DNA from: Phycisphaerales bacterium
Lineage (GTDB): Bacteria > Planctomycetota > Phycisphaerae > Phycisphaerales > UBA1924
Assembly (NCBI GenBank): GCA_027019265.1
Contig: JALUWX010000020.1
Span: forward strand, 1-64,000
DNA length: 64,000 nt
Reading direction: 5' to 3'
The notes below the pieces were generated by a model. The model had not been told where the DNA came from. It made no database searches and saw only the letters and a program-made list of their open reading frames with translations. The position numbers and the translations under genes are program-made. The first letter of the stretch is position 1; each line of letters opens with the position of its first letter. This document shows positions 1 through 9,225 of the stretch, in pieces.

Positions 1-681
1 CACGAAGTCCGAGGGCTCGCTCGAGAGCGCGATGAACATGTCCCGCGCGGGGGTCGCGACATAGAAGTCCGGCCCCAGGTGCCCGACGAGGCGCTCGTAC
101 AGATCGCTCATGAGCAGTCGGGCCGCGTCGTACCCGTCCTGTTCCGCGACGATGACGGCGCGTCCGCCCTCGGCGCTTTCGATCACCTTCATATCCAGCT
201 CGGGCGCGTACAGATCCAGGTTCTCACGCGCGAGATCATCGACGTCCTCGACCGTGACCCCCCACTGCACGAGCTGCTCGGTCGTGATGCTCACGGTCAT
301 GTGCGGCATGTCGAGCACGAACACGATCACCGTGTCGTTGACGAAAGGGATATGCGCCACCATGTCCTCGCTCAGGTGCTCGAAGATCGAGACGGGCTGG
401 ACCCTGGGCATAATCCGCGCCTTCGCGCTCTCGAAATCGAGCTCTCCCACTTCAGCGTGGTCACCCATGAAGAGCTGGTCGAGGAAATGCTCGACGATGT
501 CCGACCCACGCTCGGGCTCGTGCGCCACCATCCGGAGCAGATTCTCCAGATCGAGACGACGACCGTTCACGTGGAGTTCTTTGGTGTTGACCCGATCGAT
601 CGTGAACTGGGGCTGCATCCTCTGGATGAGCTTCACAACATGATCGACAAACTGGCTCGGCTCCATCGGCATAGATCCCAT
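1..681 (-). CDS. DUF1444 (UPF0354, YtpQ-like) family protein, 3' end off the window
   Basis: The 227 visible codons match the family of Bacillus YtpQ. The recognisable blocks are a R-I-M-P-R-V segment near residue 91, a WGV-x4-D-DLA segment, and DGYDAARLL near residue 185, equivalent to the DGYDASRIL block of YtpQ as I remember it. No signal peptide or membrane segment is visible, so it should be cytoplasmic. The biochemical role of the family is unknown. The start is the ATG at 681 because GGAGGAG lies six bases upstream; a second in-frame ATG at 672 lacks this. The gene runs off the left edge, so the C-terminus is not seen. It is divergent from acpP across a 320-base gap. Confidence 0.8.
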   Translation of the reverse strand, partial: MGSMPMEPSQFVDHVVKLIQRMQPQFTIDRVNTKELHVNGRRLDLENLLRMVAHEPERGSDIVEHFLDQLFMGDHAEVGELDFESAKARIMPRVQPVSIFEHLSEDMVAHIPFVNDTVIVFVLDMPHMTVSITTEQLVQWGVTVEDVDDLARENLDLYAPELDMKVIESAEGGRAVIVAEQDGYDAARLLMSDLYERLVGHLGPDFYVATPARDMFIALSSEPSDFV

Positions 682-1001
682 GGGTTTCTCCTCCGGCGGC
701 GGCTCCGAACGCCCGAACGAAGACGCCGCCGCCAGACCCAATCTCGACCGATGTCGAGCCCGGATCGACGTGAAGAACCTCGGGATCGGGCTCTGGGACC
801 TTCCCGGAACACGTCAGCACGGGGATACCGGCTACGACGGTCGATAATCGGAGCCCCAGAACAGGGTCCGATCAAACTGGGGCGCTCAGGATTTGTCAAA
901 GCCCCGATGAGGGGTGTACAATCGACGCCTATGTCGGGACAGGGCTCGTCCTCGTCAAAGCAGACGACGAGAGCCCCATACATGACGCGGAGAGCAACAC
1001 A
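682..1001. other. Divergent intergenic region between DUF1444 and acpP
   Basis: This 320-base stretch separates two divergent genes. It holds the DUF1444 ribosome binding site at its left end and a good acpP promoter at 893-922. Long open frames cross it on both strands, but they are continuations of shadow frames with arginine-rich, low-complexity translations. An inverted repeat (GCCCCAG near 852 and CTGGGGC near 876) may form a weak stem. I see no further gene. Confidence 0.5.
893..922 (+). promoter_or_regulatory. Sigma-70-type promoter for acpP-fabF
   Basis: TTGTCA at 893-898 and TACAAT at 917-922 are separated by 18 bases. Both hexamers are close to the housekeeping consensus. Transcription would start near 929 and leave a leader of about 70 bases before the GTG of acpP at 1002. 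Confidence 0.65.
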
Positions 1002-1250
1002 GTGAGCGAACAGGAAATTGAAGCGAAAGTGATCGAGATCGTCGCCGAGCAAATGGGTGCCGATAAAGACAAGATCTCTCGCGACACCAACTTCATGGAC
1101 GACCTCAACGCCGACTCGCTCGACACCGTCGAGCTGGTCATGGAGTTCGAGGATGAGTTCGAGACTTCGATCCCCGACGAAGAGGCCGAGAAGATCCTCA
1201 CCGTCGGACACGCGATCGACTACATCGTCAAGGCGAACGGCGCGGAGTAA
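1002..1250 (+). CDS. acpP: Acyl carrier protein
   Basis: This is the small acidic carrier that shuttles the growing acyl chain between enzymes of type II fatty-acid synthesis in the cytoplasm. The 82 residues have the standard length. The DSLD motif places the serine that takes the 4'-phosphopantetheine arm at residue 39, followed by the acidic helix with [11 protein letters not shown]. The start is a GTG with only a weak ribosome binding site; no better in-frame start exists upstream. It is followed by fabF after a hairpin (1279-1306), the common acpP-fabF order. The rest of the fab cluster lies 8 kb away on the other strand. Confidence 0.97.
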   Translation: MSEQEIEAKVIEIVAEQMGADKDKISRDTNFMDDLNADSLDTVELVMEFEDEFETSIPDEEAEKILTVGHAIDYIVKANGAE

Positions 1251-1278
1251 TCCGCTCGGGACCTCGACAGACACCACC

Positions 1279-1311
1279 AGCCCCGCCGGAACACACCGGA
1301 GGGGCTTTCTT
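1279..1311 (+). terminator. Hairpin with short T-rich tail between acpP and fabF
   Basis: AGCCCCGCCGG at 1279-1289 pairs with CCGGAGGGGCT at 1296-1306 with one mismatch and a six-base loop, followed by TTCTT. It looks like a leaky intrinsic terminator or an mRNA-stabilising stem that would let acpP be made in excess over fabF, as is usual for this pair. The T tract is short, so full termination is doubtful. Confidence 0.5.
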
Positions 1312-1327
1312 CGGAGTGGGACCCTCG

Positions 1328-2608
1328 ATGAGCACCAACAGCGAACGACGAATCGTCATCACAGGCATGGGCGCCCTGACCGATATCGGTCACAACGCCG
1401 CGGATACCTGGGACGCGATGCGCAACGGCCGCTCCGGGATCAAGAATGTCACCGACGAGGCCTTCGCGAAGCTCGACGGGTGGACCACCACCATCGCCGG
1501 GCAGGTCCGTGATTGGGACCCCGTCGAGACCGGGCTCATCGAAAAACGCGAGGTCAAACGCTACGACCGGGTCTCGCTCCTGGGACTCGAATCCGCGCGG
1601 GAAGCGATCGCGCACTCCGGGTGGGACCACACCCAGGGCGACCCCCAACGCCACGGGATCGTCCTCGGGTCCGGGATCGGAGGGATCTCCACGATCGAGG
1701 AATCCGTCCAGACGATGACCACCAAGGGTCCGTCCCGGATCTCTCCGTTCACCGTCCCCCGACTGATGGCCAACGCCGTCGCCGGGAACATCTCGATCCG
1801 CTTCAACCTCCAGGGCCCCGCCTCCACCCACGCGACGGCCTGCGCGTCCTCCGGGCACGCCATCTCCGACGCCATCAACTACATCCGCGCGGGGAAAGCC
1901 GACGTCATGGTCGCCGGCGGGTCCGAAGCGGCCGTCACCCCCCTGTGCATGGGCGCGTTCATGACCATGAAGGCGCTCTCCACCCGGAACCACGAGCCCG
2001 AACGCGCCTCGCGCCCCTTCGACATCGATCGGGACGGGTTCGTCCTCTCCGAGGGCGCCGCGATGTTCGTCCTCGAATCCGAAGAGCACGCAAAGGCCCG
2101 TGGCGCCACGATCTACGCCGAGCTCTCCGGAGCGGCCAACTCCTGCGACGCCTACCACATCACCGCGCCCGATGCTGAGGGACGGGGTGCCTGCGCCTCG
2201 ATGCGCTGGGCGCTCGAGGATGCGCAGCTCGACCCGAGCGAGATCGACTACATCAACGCGCACGGGACCTCGACCCCGCTCGGGGACAAAGCCGAGGTCC
2301 ACGCCGTCAAGACCATCTTCGGGGACCGAGCGACTCCCGGAGGCGGGCTCGTCATGTCCTCCACCAAGTCCATGCACGGGCACACCCTCGGCGCGTCCGG
2401 CGCTGTGGAGCTCATCGCCTGTATCCATGCGTGCCGGGACGGGGTCGTCGCACCGACGATCAACCTCGAGAACCTCGACCCCGACTGCGCGGGTCTGGAC
2501 ATCGTCGCGAACCAGGCGCGTGAGATGAAGGTCCGTCGGGTCATGAACAACACCTTCGGGTTCGGGGGTCACAACGTGACCCTCATCGTCTCGCGCTACG
2601 AGGGCTAA
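1328..2608 (+). CDS. fabF: 3-oxoacyl-[acyl-carrier-protein] synthase II
   Basis: FabF condenses malonyl-ACP with acyl-ACP in the elongation step of fatty-acid synthesis. The 426-residue protein has the normal length of the family. The nucleophile is Cys172 in TACASSGH; the active-site histidines are His312 in NAHGTSTPLGD and His350 in STKSMHGH, with Lys347 beside the latter. The glycine-rich FGFGGHN block is near the C-terminus. I chose the ATG at 1328 because it fits the family N-terminus; the GTG at 1316 is an alternative adding four residues. Its partner acpP is immediately upstream. Confidence 0.96.
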   Translation: MSTNSERRIVITGMGALTDIGHNAADTWDAMRNGRSGIKNVTDEAFAKLDGWTTTIAGQVRDWDPVETGLIEKREVKRYDRVSLLGLESAREAIAHSGWDHTQGDPQRHGIVLGSGIGGISTIEESVQTMTTKGPSRISPFTVPRLMANAVAGNISIRFNLQGPASTHATACASSGHAISDAINYIRAGKADVMVAGGSEAAVTPLCMGAFMTMKALSTRNHEPERASRPFDIDRDGFVLSEGAAMFVLESEEHAKARGATIYAELSGAANSCDAYHITAPDAEGRGACASMRWALEDAQLDPSEIDYINAHGTSTPLGDKAEVHAVKTIFGDRATPGGGLVMSSTKSMHGHTLGASGAVELIACIHACRDGVVAPTINLENLDPDCAGLDIVANQAREMKVRRVMNNTFGFGGHNVTLIVSRYEG

Positions 2609-2664
2609 CCCCCCCACCCCTCCCCCCCCACGCCTCATCCCGGATAACCGATCCGGACCCCCAC

Positions 2665-2680
2665 TGGCACACCCCTTGCT
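2665..2680 (+). promoter_or_regulatory. Sigma-54 (RpoN) -24/-12 promoter upstream of fliN
   Basis: TGGCAC at 2665-2670 and TTGCT at 2676-2680 fit the TGGCAC-N5-TTGC consensus, with the GG and GC doublets ten bases apart as required. Transcription would begin near 2692 and reach the fliN start at 2762. Flagellar genes are classic RpoN targets, which makes the match more credible. Confidence 0.7.
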
Positions 2681-2761
2681 CCTCCTGTCTCCCGGATGGG
2701 ATCCCGCGCCACATCGCGCGAGGATCTGCACGTGAGCGCAGTTTGTGCCGATGAGGAGCGC

Positions 2762-3112
2762 ATGAGCCAGACCCTGAACGCGATCATGAAGCTCGATGTC
2801 CCCTTCGTCGTCGTCCTCGGCGAGCGCCGTGTCAACGTCAAGACCGTCCGTCAATGGATCCCCGGGTCCATCCTCGAGCTCCCGATCAATGCCGAGGAAG
2901 AGCTCGATGTCCGGATCAACAACCGATCCATCGGGAAGGGCTCGGCCGTCAAGATCGGGGAGAACTTCGGGGTCCGGATCTCATCGATCGTCGGGAAGGA
3001 ATCGCGCATCAGCGCGATGGGCGAAGACAGCAGCACCCCGACGAGCGCGGACCCGAGCGGGGAGATGAGCCCCGAGGAGATCGCGGAAGCGCTTCTGTCG
3101 GGTCAGCTCTGA
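2762..3112 (+). CDS. fliN: Flagellar motor switch protein FliN (SpoA domain)
   Basis: FliN is part of the cytoplasmic C-ring that sets flagellar rotation and helps export. The 116 residues carry a single SpoA domain: the LDVPFVVVLGERR strand, the PGSILEL turn, the acidic D-V-R-I-N-N-R segment and GENFGVRISSIV. The tail is acidic and ends in a short helix. I chose the ATG at 2762 because GAGGAG precedes it; an in-frame ATG at 2696 would add 22 residues without family support. The gene stands alone here, with no other flagellar gene in the window, behind a sigma-54 site. It ends nine bases from the convergent pseudopilin gene. Confidence 0.85.
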   Translation: MSQTLNAIMKLDVPFVVVLGERRVNVKTVRQWIPGSILELPINAEEELDVRINNRSIGKGSAVKIGENFGVRISSIVGKESRISAMGEDSSTPTSADPSGEMSPEEIAEALLSGQL

Positions 3113-3121
3113 ACCGTCGGA

Positions 3122-4204
3122 TCAGCGAGAGAAATCTCGTCCCTTGATCCCGTCACGGGTCGCCCAGAAGTACGCGGGATACTTCCCCGGGCCGCAGACC
3201 CCCTGGTTTGATCCGATCTCAAGTCCGTCCATATGCATCGAGTACCCGTTGTTGTCGTCGAGCAACGAGTAGGGCGGATCGAACATGTCCGTTGGTGTGT
3301 ACTGACGCGCGACTCGGATATTCTCATCGCTCGACTGGGCTTGAATATCTGAGATCTTCACGTTCGTGACTGCACCATCGACGGTGAGCACTCCGGGCTC
3401 GGCGCCTGGATTGTTCCACATCGGGTGGAGAGGTTCTTTCCCGAACTCGATGACCTGAGGGTCTTGACCAGGCGCAGCGAACACCGTCGAAGCGGTCCGC
3501 GAGCTCTTCGACCAGTCGAATCGCTCCCAGATCATCGCCTTCGTTGATGGGTAGGTAGTATCTGAAATCTTGTTCCGCTTTGCGAGCGACTGCGGCCCAT
3601 TCGTCCGGTTGCATGTCGGACGACCGTCGTCTTTATATCTTGCGGGGCTGAACCACACCGTGGGAGACAGGACATAGGAACCGTCCCAGATGACTGTTGT
3701 CGGCGTGGCCCTGGGGTCATTGATCACCGTGTCCGCGAACCGATCGAGCAGGACCTTGTCGGACGGCGCGAACTGCACCTCAGAGATCCAGTCTCCTTCA
3801 TTGACATACCCACCCACAAGTGAATACCAGTGGAAGCCATACATCTCCGTGTACCACTCGTCCGGCCCAATGAACTCCCATGCATAGTTGCTCAGCCCGG
3901 GTTTTCGCGCGACACCCCAACGATTCCCCCCGAACCCGCCTCCACCGACTTTGTTCGTGTCGAAGGGGATCGTGAAACTGTCATCGAAATCGCCGGCGTA
4001 GAGAAACTGGACCTGCCCGAGGGATCGAAGATTCGCTTTGCTCTTCACGAGCTGCGCCGACAGCCGGGCCTTCCCCAGCGCGGGGATCAGGATCCCGATC
4101 AGGAGCGCGATGATCGCGACGACGACGAGGAGCTCGATGAGGGTAAAGCCCCTCGAGCGATCCCCCGACGAAAAACGAATACCACGACGGCCTGAACGAT
4201 ACAT
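3122..4204 (-). CDS. Pseudopilin-like protein with prepilin N-terminal leader
   Basis: The N-terminus is a type IV prepilin leader: a basic stretch, then [25 protein letters not shown], the site for prepilin peptidase and the membrane helix. The remaining 300 residues are the exported part and resemble planctomycete DUF1559-type pseudopilins, though I cannot place the exact family. The C-terminus reads [12 protein letters not shown], a tail shared in form with the second pseudopilin in this window. I chose ATG at 4204 because GGAG lies seven bases upstream; a GTG at 4210 overlaps that site. It is probably linked to a type II secretion or pilus-like machine, but no such genes are nearby. Confidence 0.8.
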   Translation of the reverse strand: MYRSGRRGIRFSSGDRSRGFTLIELLVVVAIIALLIGILIPALGKARLSAQLVKSKANLRSLGQVQFLYAGDFDDSFTIPFDTNKVGGGGFGGNRWGVARKPGLSNYAWEFIGPDEWYTEMYGFHWYSLVGGYVNEGDWISEVQFAPSDKVLLDRFADTVINDPRATPTTVIWDGSYVLSPTVWFSPARYKDDGRPTCNRTNGPQSLAKRNKISDTTYPSTKAMIWERFDWSKSSRTASTVFAAPGQDPQVIEFGKEPLHPMWNNPGAEPGVLTVDGAVTNVKISDIQAQSSDENIRVARQYTPTDMFDPPYSLLDDNNGYSMHMDGLEIGSNQGVCGPGKYPAYFWATRDGIKGRDFSR

Positions 4205-4457
4205 AGACACACTCCGTTCTCAATCTGGTTCCGGCACGAGCGGCCCCGAGAACCGGGACCCCAGAACGGGCAAGCAGACGACACGTCGAAGATACCACAC
4301 CAGCACGGACGTGTCCCGAAACTGTTCGGTTCCGACCCACGATCTGATGCAATCCACGGGCGGATTGAGCCGATATCCTCATCCGTACGCGCAGGTTGTG
4401 AACGCGCGCAACGCGGACCCACCGCAATGGACCTGACACGACCCGAACGGAATCACC

Positions 4458-6461
4458 ATGCCCCGCGATATCCCCGTCGGCAACGGATCGATCCTCGTCA
4501 CCTTCGACAGCTTCTACCGGATGCGCGATGTCTACTCCCCGCGCGTCGGTCGGCACAACCACACGGAAGGGCACGTCCAGCGCTTCGGGGTCTGGGCCGA
4601 CGGCACCCTCTCCTGGGTCGAGGACAACGAGTGGCACCGTGAGCTCCGCTACAAGCCCGACACGATGACCACGGACGTCCGTCTCGTCCACAAGGGGCTC
4701 GGGCTCGAGCTGACCTGCCACGACCTCGTGGACTACCACAAGCCCGTGTACTTCAAGCAGGTCCACGTGCGCGACCTCAAGGGACAGTCGCGCGATGTCC
4801 GTCTCTTCTTCCACTTCGACCTCTCGATCAACGGTTTCCCTGTTGGGGACACAGCGAACTACGACCCCACGACCCGGGCCGTCGTGCTCTACAAGGACGA
4901 CTCCTACTTCCTGATCAACGCGTGTGACCAGACCAAGTGCGGGATCGAGCACTGGGCGATCGGCGCGAAGCGCGTCGGGGGCGCGGAAGGGACCTGGCGC
5001 GACGCCGAGGACGGGCAGCTCGGGCGCAACGCGATCTCCCAGGGCTCCGTCGATGCAACCGTCGGGGTCCACGTCCAGGTCCCGGCGAACGGGGAAGCGA
5101 GCACCACCCTCTGGATGGTCTGCGCCGAGGACTACGCCAGCGCGAAGTCCGTCAACCAGCGCGTCTGGGAGATCGGACCCGAACGGCTCATCGGGCGCAC
5201 GGAAGCGTACTGGAGACTCTGGTCGCGCAAAGAACCGTTCGAGACCAACGTGCTCCCCGAGCCCGTGCGTGATCTTTTCTTCCGTTCCCAGCTCATCCTG
5301 CGCACCCAGATCGACAACGGGGGCGCGATCATCGCCGCGAACGATTCGGACATCACCCACTTCGCCGGGGACCACTACTCGTACTGCTGGATGCGCGACG
5401 GCGCGCTCGTGGCGCATGGGCTGATCCTCGCCGGGCAGTCGGAGCTGAGCCGGAACTTCTTCCGATACGCGGCCGACTGTATCGGGGAGAACCCGTACTT
5501 CCTCCACAAGTACAACCCCGAGGGGGACCTCGCGAGTTCATGGCACCCCTGGGTCCTCGACGGCAAACCCGTCCTCCCGATCCAGCAGGACGAAACCGCG
5601 CTCACCCTCTGGGCGCTGCGCCAGCACTTCGAGACCTTCCGCGACGTCGAGTTCATCAAACCCCTCTACGGGAAGCTCATCCTCCGCCCGGCGGAATGGA
5701 TGCTCGAACACCGGGACCACAACGGGCTCCCCCTCCAGTCGTGGGACCTGTGGGAGGAACGGCGCGGGATCCACACGTTCACCGTCGCCGCGACGATCGG
5801 CGCGCTCTACGCCGCAGCCCAGTTCGCGGAGGACTTCGGGGAGCTCGACCGTTCCGCGGCCTTCCGCGAAGGCGCGGAACGGATGAAGGGCGCGCTCCGC
5901 CGCCACATGTACCACGAGGAGCGCGGGCACTTCGCACGGATGGCCGTCCCCCTGGAGGACGGCACATACCGGCTCGATCTGACGCGCGACTCCGCGAACT
6001 TCGCGCTCTTCGCCTTCGGGGTGTACGATGCAAACGAACCCGAGGTCGTCTCCGAGATGGACTCCATGCGCGATCGCTTGTGGGTCAAGACCGATGTCGG
6101 CGGATGCGCGCGGTACGAGCGTGACTACTACCACCAGGTCGAAGGCGAACGCACCGACGATGTCCCCGGGAACCCCTGGGTCATCTGCACCCTCTGGCAA
6201 GCCCAGTACCAGATCCAGCGCGCGAAGACTCTAGATGATCTCAAGCACGCGATGTTCCTGCTCGAGTGGACCACGAAGCGGACACTGCTCTCCGGGGTCC
6301 TCGCGGAGCAGTTCCACCCGTACTCGGGTGACCCGATCTCCGTCGCGCCCCTCACCTGGTCCCACGCGACCTTCGTCACGACCTGTATCCAGTACCTCCA
6401 GAAGCGTGACCAGATCATCGAAGCGCAGAAGAACGTGGACGCGCCCCCCAGCGCGATCTGA
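4458..6461 (+). CDS. GH15 family glucoamylase-like glycoside hydrolase
   Basis: The 667 residues have the two-domain layout of bacterial GH15 enzymes (glucoamylase, glucodextranase, trehalase-like): an N-terminal beta-sandwich, then an alpha/alpha barrel. The presumed general acid lies in DLWEERRG near residues 433-434, and the general base near residue 617 in AEQFHPYSG, followed by the family block PLTWSHA. There is no signal peptide, so it should act in the cytoplasm on storage or imported alpha-glucans; the exact substrate cannot be told from sequence. It is transcribed away from the pseudopilin gene across a 250-base gap and is followed by recQ after 36 bases. Confidence 0.88.
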   Translation: MPRDIPVGNGSILVTFDSFYRMRDVYSPRVGRHNHTEGHVQRFGVWADGTLSWVEDNEWHRELRYKPDTMTTDVRLVHKGLGLELTCHDLVDYHKPVYFKQVHVRDLKGQSRDVRLFFHFDLSINGFPVGDTANYDPTTRAVVLYKDDSYFLINACDQTKCGIEHWAIGAKRVGGAEGTWRDAEDGQLGRNAISQGSVDATVGVHVQVPANGEASTTLWMVCAEDYASAKSVNQRVWEIGPERLIGRTEAYWRLWSRKEPFETNVLPEPVRDLFFRSQLILRTQIDNGGAIIAANDSDITHFAGDHYSYCWMRDGALVAHGLILAGQSELSRNFFRYAADCIGENPYFLHKYNPEGDLASSWHPWVLDGKPVLPIQQDETALTLWALRQHFETFRDVEFIKPLYGKLILRPAEWMLEHRDHNGLPLQSWDLWEERRGIHTFTVAATIGALYAAAQFAEDFGELDRSAAFREGAERMKGALRRHMYHEERGHFARMAVPLEDGTYRLDLTRDSANFALFAFGVYDANEPEVVSEMDSMRDRLWVKTDVGGCARYERDYYHQVEGERTDDVPGNPWVICTLWQAQYQIQRAKTLDDLKHAMFLLEWTTKRTLLSGVLAEQFHPYSGDPISVAPLTWSHATFVTTCIQYLQKRDQIIEAQKNVDAPPSAI

Positions 6462-6497
6462 GTCCCCCACCATCGTCACAGCGGACTACCCTCCCCC

Positions 6498-7982
6498 GTG
6501 ACGACGAATACAGACACCCTGACCCAACAGATCCTGCGCGATCGATTCGCGCTCGAGTCCCTGCGCCCGATCCAGCGCGACATCATCCAACGCGTCCTCG
6601 ATGGAGGCGATGCGATGGTCGTCATGCCCACCGGATCGGGGAAATCCCTCTGCTTCCAGCTCCCCGCGCTCGTCAAACGCGCGATGCACGGGGACCAGGG
6701 GATCGGGCTCGTGTTCTCCCCCCTGATCGCGCTGATGGAGGACCAGGTCCACGCGCTCCAGCAGCGCGGAATCCGGGCGTCGTTCGTGAACTCCACGGTC
6801 CCCAAGCAGGAACGGCTCAAACGCTACACGAAACTCGCGCAGGGCGAATACGAGCTCTTCTACGCAACCCCCGAACGGATGACCAAGCCCGACTTCGCGC
6901 AGGCGCTCGCCGAAGTCCCCGGGGGTGTGAACCTGCTCGCCGTCGATGAGTGCCACTGTGTCACCAAATGGGGACACGATCTCCGACCGGCCTACCAGCG
7001 CGTCGGGGAGTTCCGCGAAGCGCTCGGGTCCCCCGTCACCCTCGCGCTCACCGCGACCGCGACGCGCCCCGTGCGTGAGGACGTCCGCACCGTCCTCGGG
7101 CTCGATGAATCGCGTATGCCCCTCTTCGCGGCCCCCGTCGATCGACCGAACCTCACCCTCCGCGCCCGAGACGTCTGGGACGACAAGGAAAAACTCGAAG
7201 CGATCGGGAAAGTCGCGAACGCGATGCCCGGGACCGGGATTGTCTACTTCACCCTCATCAAAGACCTCGAACGACTCGCCCCACGGATCTCCCGCGTAAC
7301 CGGACGTTCCGACATCGAGATCTACCACGGGCGACTCCCCCCCAAGGAACGCACGCGCGTCTACAAACGCTTCATCAGCGCCACCCCCGGCGAGAATCTG
7401 ATCCTCTGCGCCACCAACGCCTTCGGGATGGGGGTGGACAAACCCGACCTCCGCTTCGTCGTCCACGCGCAGCTCCCCTCGAGCGTCGAAGCGTACCACC
7501 AGGAAGTCGGACGCGCGGGGCGCGACGGCGACCCCTCGCGCTGCGAGCTCCTCTACGCGCAGGACGACCTCGCGATCCAGCAGGAGTTCGTCCGTTGGAT
7601 GAACCCCAGCGCCGACCTGCTCATGCAGGTCATGAGCGCCGTCGAAGCCCGCTTCGCGCACGATGATTTCGATTCCGACGACATCCGACTCCACATCGTG
7701 GGCAAAGGCCACGCGCACGGCCAAGGCGGAGGGGTCATGGACTACGCGCTCATCCGGCTCGCCGAGCTCGGCGCGATCGAGGTCGCGAGCGTCGTCGGGC
7801 ACGAGCGGGGGCGCTACCGGTTCGTCCGCGCCCTCGACGACTCGGAACTCGACGCGCCCCTCATCGAGGAGAAGCACCAACGCGACCTGATGCGCCTCCT
7901 CGACGTCGTGAAACTCGCGAAATCCCCCGACATTTCGGGGTATGTCGCCGACTACTTTGATCTCCCCGTGCACGACTCCTAG
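6498..7982 (+). CDS. RecQ-family ATP-dependent DNA helicase
   Basis: RecQ helicases unwind DNA 3' to 5' during recombination and repair. The 494-residue protein shows motif I ([15 protein letters not shown]), the DECHC box followed by W-G-H-D-L-R-P-A-Y, the [11 protein letters not shown] segment, and motif VI ([11 protein letters not shown]). After the helicase core it lacks the four-cysteine zinc subdomain and the HRDC domain of E. coli RecQ, so it is a short form. The start is a GTG with TACCCT five bases upstream and no ribosome binding site. FKBP follows after 35 bases. Confidence 0.9.
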   Translation: MTTNTDTLTQQILRDRFALESLRPIQRDIIQRVLDGGDAMVVMPTGSGKSLCFQLPALVKRAMHGDQGIGLVFSPLIALMEDQVHALQQRGIRASFVNSTVPKQERLKRYTKLAQGEYELFYATPERMTKPDFAQALAEVPGGVNLLAVDECHCVTKWGHDLRPAYQRVGEFREALGSPVTLALTATATRPVREDVRTVLGLDESRMPLFAAPVDRPNLTLRARDVWDDKEKLEAIGKVANAMPGTGIVYFTLIKDLERLAPRISRVTGRSDIEIYHGRLPPKERTRVYKRFISATPGENLILCATNAFGMGVDKPDLRFVVHAQLPSSVEAYHQEVGRAGRDGDPSRCELLYAQDDLAIQQEFVRWMNPSADLLMQVMSAVEARFAHDDFDSDDIRLHIVGKGHAHGQGGGVMDYALIRLAELGAIEVASVVGHERGRYRFVRALDDSELDAPLIEEKHQRDLMRLLDVVKLAKSPDISGYVADYFDLPVHDS

Positions 7983-8017
7983 CGTCCACTTCAGACACCC
8001 GAAACGAAAGGAACGCC

Positions 8018-8350
8018 ATGAGCGAACCCATCTCCGAACTCATCATCGAAGACGTCCAAGTCGGCGAAGGCACCGAGTGCCCCTCCGGCGCGACCGTCCA
8101 GGTCCACTACACCGGAACCCTCATGGACGGCACCAAGTTCGACTCGTCCAAGGACCGGGGCGAGCCCATCACCTTCCCCCTCAACAACCTCATCCAAGGC
8201 TGGCAAGAAGGGATCCCCGGCATGAAGGTCGGCGGGACCCGCAAGCTCACCATCCCCTACGCCAAGGCCTACGGCGAGCGCGGCGCGCCCCCGTCCATCC
8301 CCCCGCGCTCCGATCTCATCTTCGAGATCGAGCTCCTCGGGGTTCACTAA
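8018..8350 (+). CDS. FKBP-type peptidyl-prolyl cis-trans isomerase
   Basis: This 110-residue single-domain FKBP accelerates proline isomerisation in protein folding. It carries the family blocks [24 protein letters not shown], the hydrophobic [12 protein letters not shown] turn, [16 protein letters not shown] and [16 protein letters not shown]. No signal peptide is present, so it should be cytoplasmic. AAAGGA lies a few bases before the ATG. It is the last gene of the plus-strand run and ends four bases from the stop of the convergent glycosyltransferase. Confidence 0.93.
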   Translation: MSEPISELIIEDVQVGEGTECPSGATVQVHYTGTLMDGTKFDSSKDRGEPITFPLNNLIQGWQEGIPGMKVGGTRKLTIPYAKAYGERGAPPSIPPRSDLIFEIELLGVH

Positions 8351-8353
8351 GCC

Positions 8354-9214
8354 CTAGGGCTCAATCCTGATCACCACGGGCTCGTCCTGATCCATCGGAT
8401 TGTCGAGCCCGAGCGAGCATCGGCGGACCGTCTCTCTCGAGAGGCGGTCCGCGTTCGTTGCATCGTGCCACGATTCGGGCTGGTCCGTCGGGTGGTACTG
8501 ATGGAACACCACCGCGCGATCCATCACCGACCTGGGCTTCACGCCGCCCATGTAGAGCCGACGCGCGAGGTCGTCGTCCTCCATCCCCCACCCCGTGAAC
8601 GACTCGTCGAACCCGTTCACAGCCATGAACGAGCTCAAACGGATCCCGAAGTTCCCCGACAGGATCCCGGGCTTGTGGGGCTTGGTCAGCCCGAACTTCT
8701 TCATCACGATCCGCTTGTGCGTCTGGAAGTGCGCCTTCCCCGACGACGAGCGCTGCTTCGAGTCGAGCACCGAATCGGTTGTCCCGTCGAGAATCTGCGC
8801 ATCGCTGAGGGTCGCCGTCTGATCCTCGCTCAAGCGGATCGCCCACCCGAGCGACAGCGGGTTGGTGTCCAGCGCATTCGAATGCGCCTCGACCGCATCG
8901 ACACACGGGATGCAGTCGCCGTCGAAGAAGATCAGCCGCGCGTGCTCGTCGAGCCCGCGCTCCAGCAGCGCCCGCACCGCGTTGTTCCGGTTCTGCGCGC
9001 GTCGCGACTCCGCTTGTCGGGTCCGGAGCACCAGGGTGATGGGCTGACCGATCGCTGAAGCGGCGCGTCGGATCTCGGGCTCGATGCGCGGGTCGTCGCC
9101 ATCAATCGCGACCGTGATCGAGCGCGGCGACATCGTCTGCGCCTTGAGCCCCATCAGCGTGCGCGCGATGCGCTCGTGGGTGTGTGTGATGACAAGCGTG
9201 TGGACCGACGGCAT
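8354..9214 (-). CDS. Family 2-like glycosyltransferase
   Basis: The 286-residue protein has a GT-A fold pattern: an N-terminal VITHTHERIARTLMGLKAQT strand-loop, a DxD-type motif in FFDGDCIPC near residue 97, and the C-terminal block GWGMEDDDLARRLYMGG typical of galactosyltransferase-type (Glyco_transf_7C) tails. It should move a sugar from a nucleotide donor to an unknown acceptor. No membrane segment is visible. It faces the FKBP gene tail to tail, and the lipoprotein gene lies 11 bases upstream of its start, so the two could be cotranscribed. Confidence 0.8.
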   Translation of the reverse strand: MPSVHTLVITHTHERIARTLMGLKAQTMSPRSITVAIDGDDPRIEPEIRRAASAIGQPITLVLRTRQAESRRAQNRNNAVRALLERGLDEHARLIFFDGDCIPCVDAVEAHSNALDTNPLSLGWAIRLSEDQTATLSDAQILDGTTDSVLDSKQRSSSGKAHFQTHKRIVMKKFGLTKPHKPGILSGNFGIRLSSFMAVNGFDESFTGWGMEDDDLARRLYMGGVKPRSVMDRAVVFHQYHPTDQPESWHDATNADRLSRETVRRCSLGLDNPMDQDEPVVIRIEP

Positions 9215-9225
9215 CGAGCGTCAGT

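Noticed and set aside
1220-2854. Minus-strand frame of 544 codons opposite fabF
   Set aside because: It is a Gly/Asp/Val-rich shadow of the fabF coding strand in a G+C-rich genome.
3981-5507. Minus-strand frame of 508 codons across the pseudopilin start and GH15 gene
   Set aside because: It overlaps two well-supported genes in other frames and has no recognisable domain.
8350-8361. Palindrome AGCCCTAGGGCT between FKBP and glycosyltransferase genes as a bidirectional terminator
   Set aside because: There is no loop or T tract; it is too short to form a stable hairpin.
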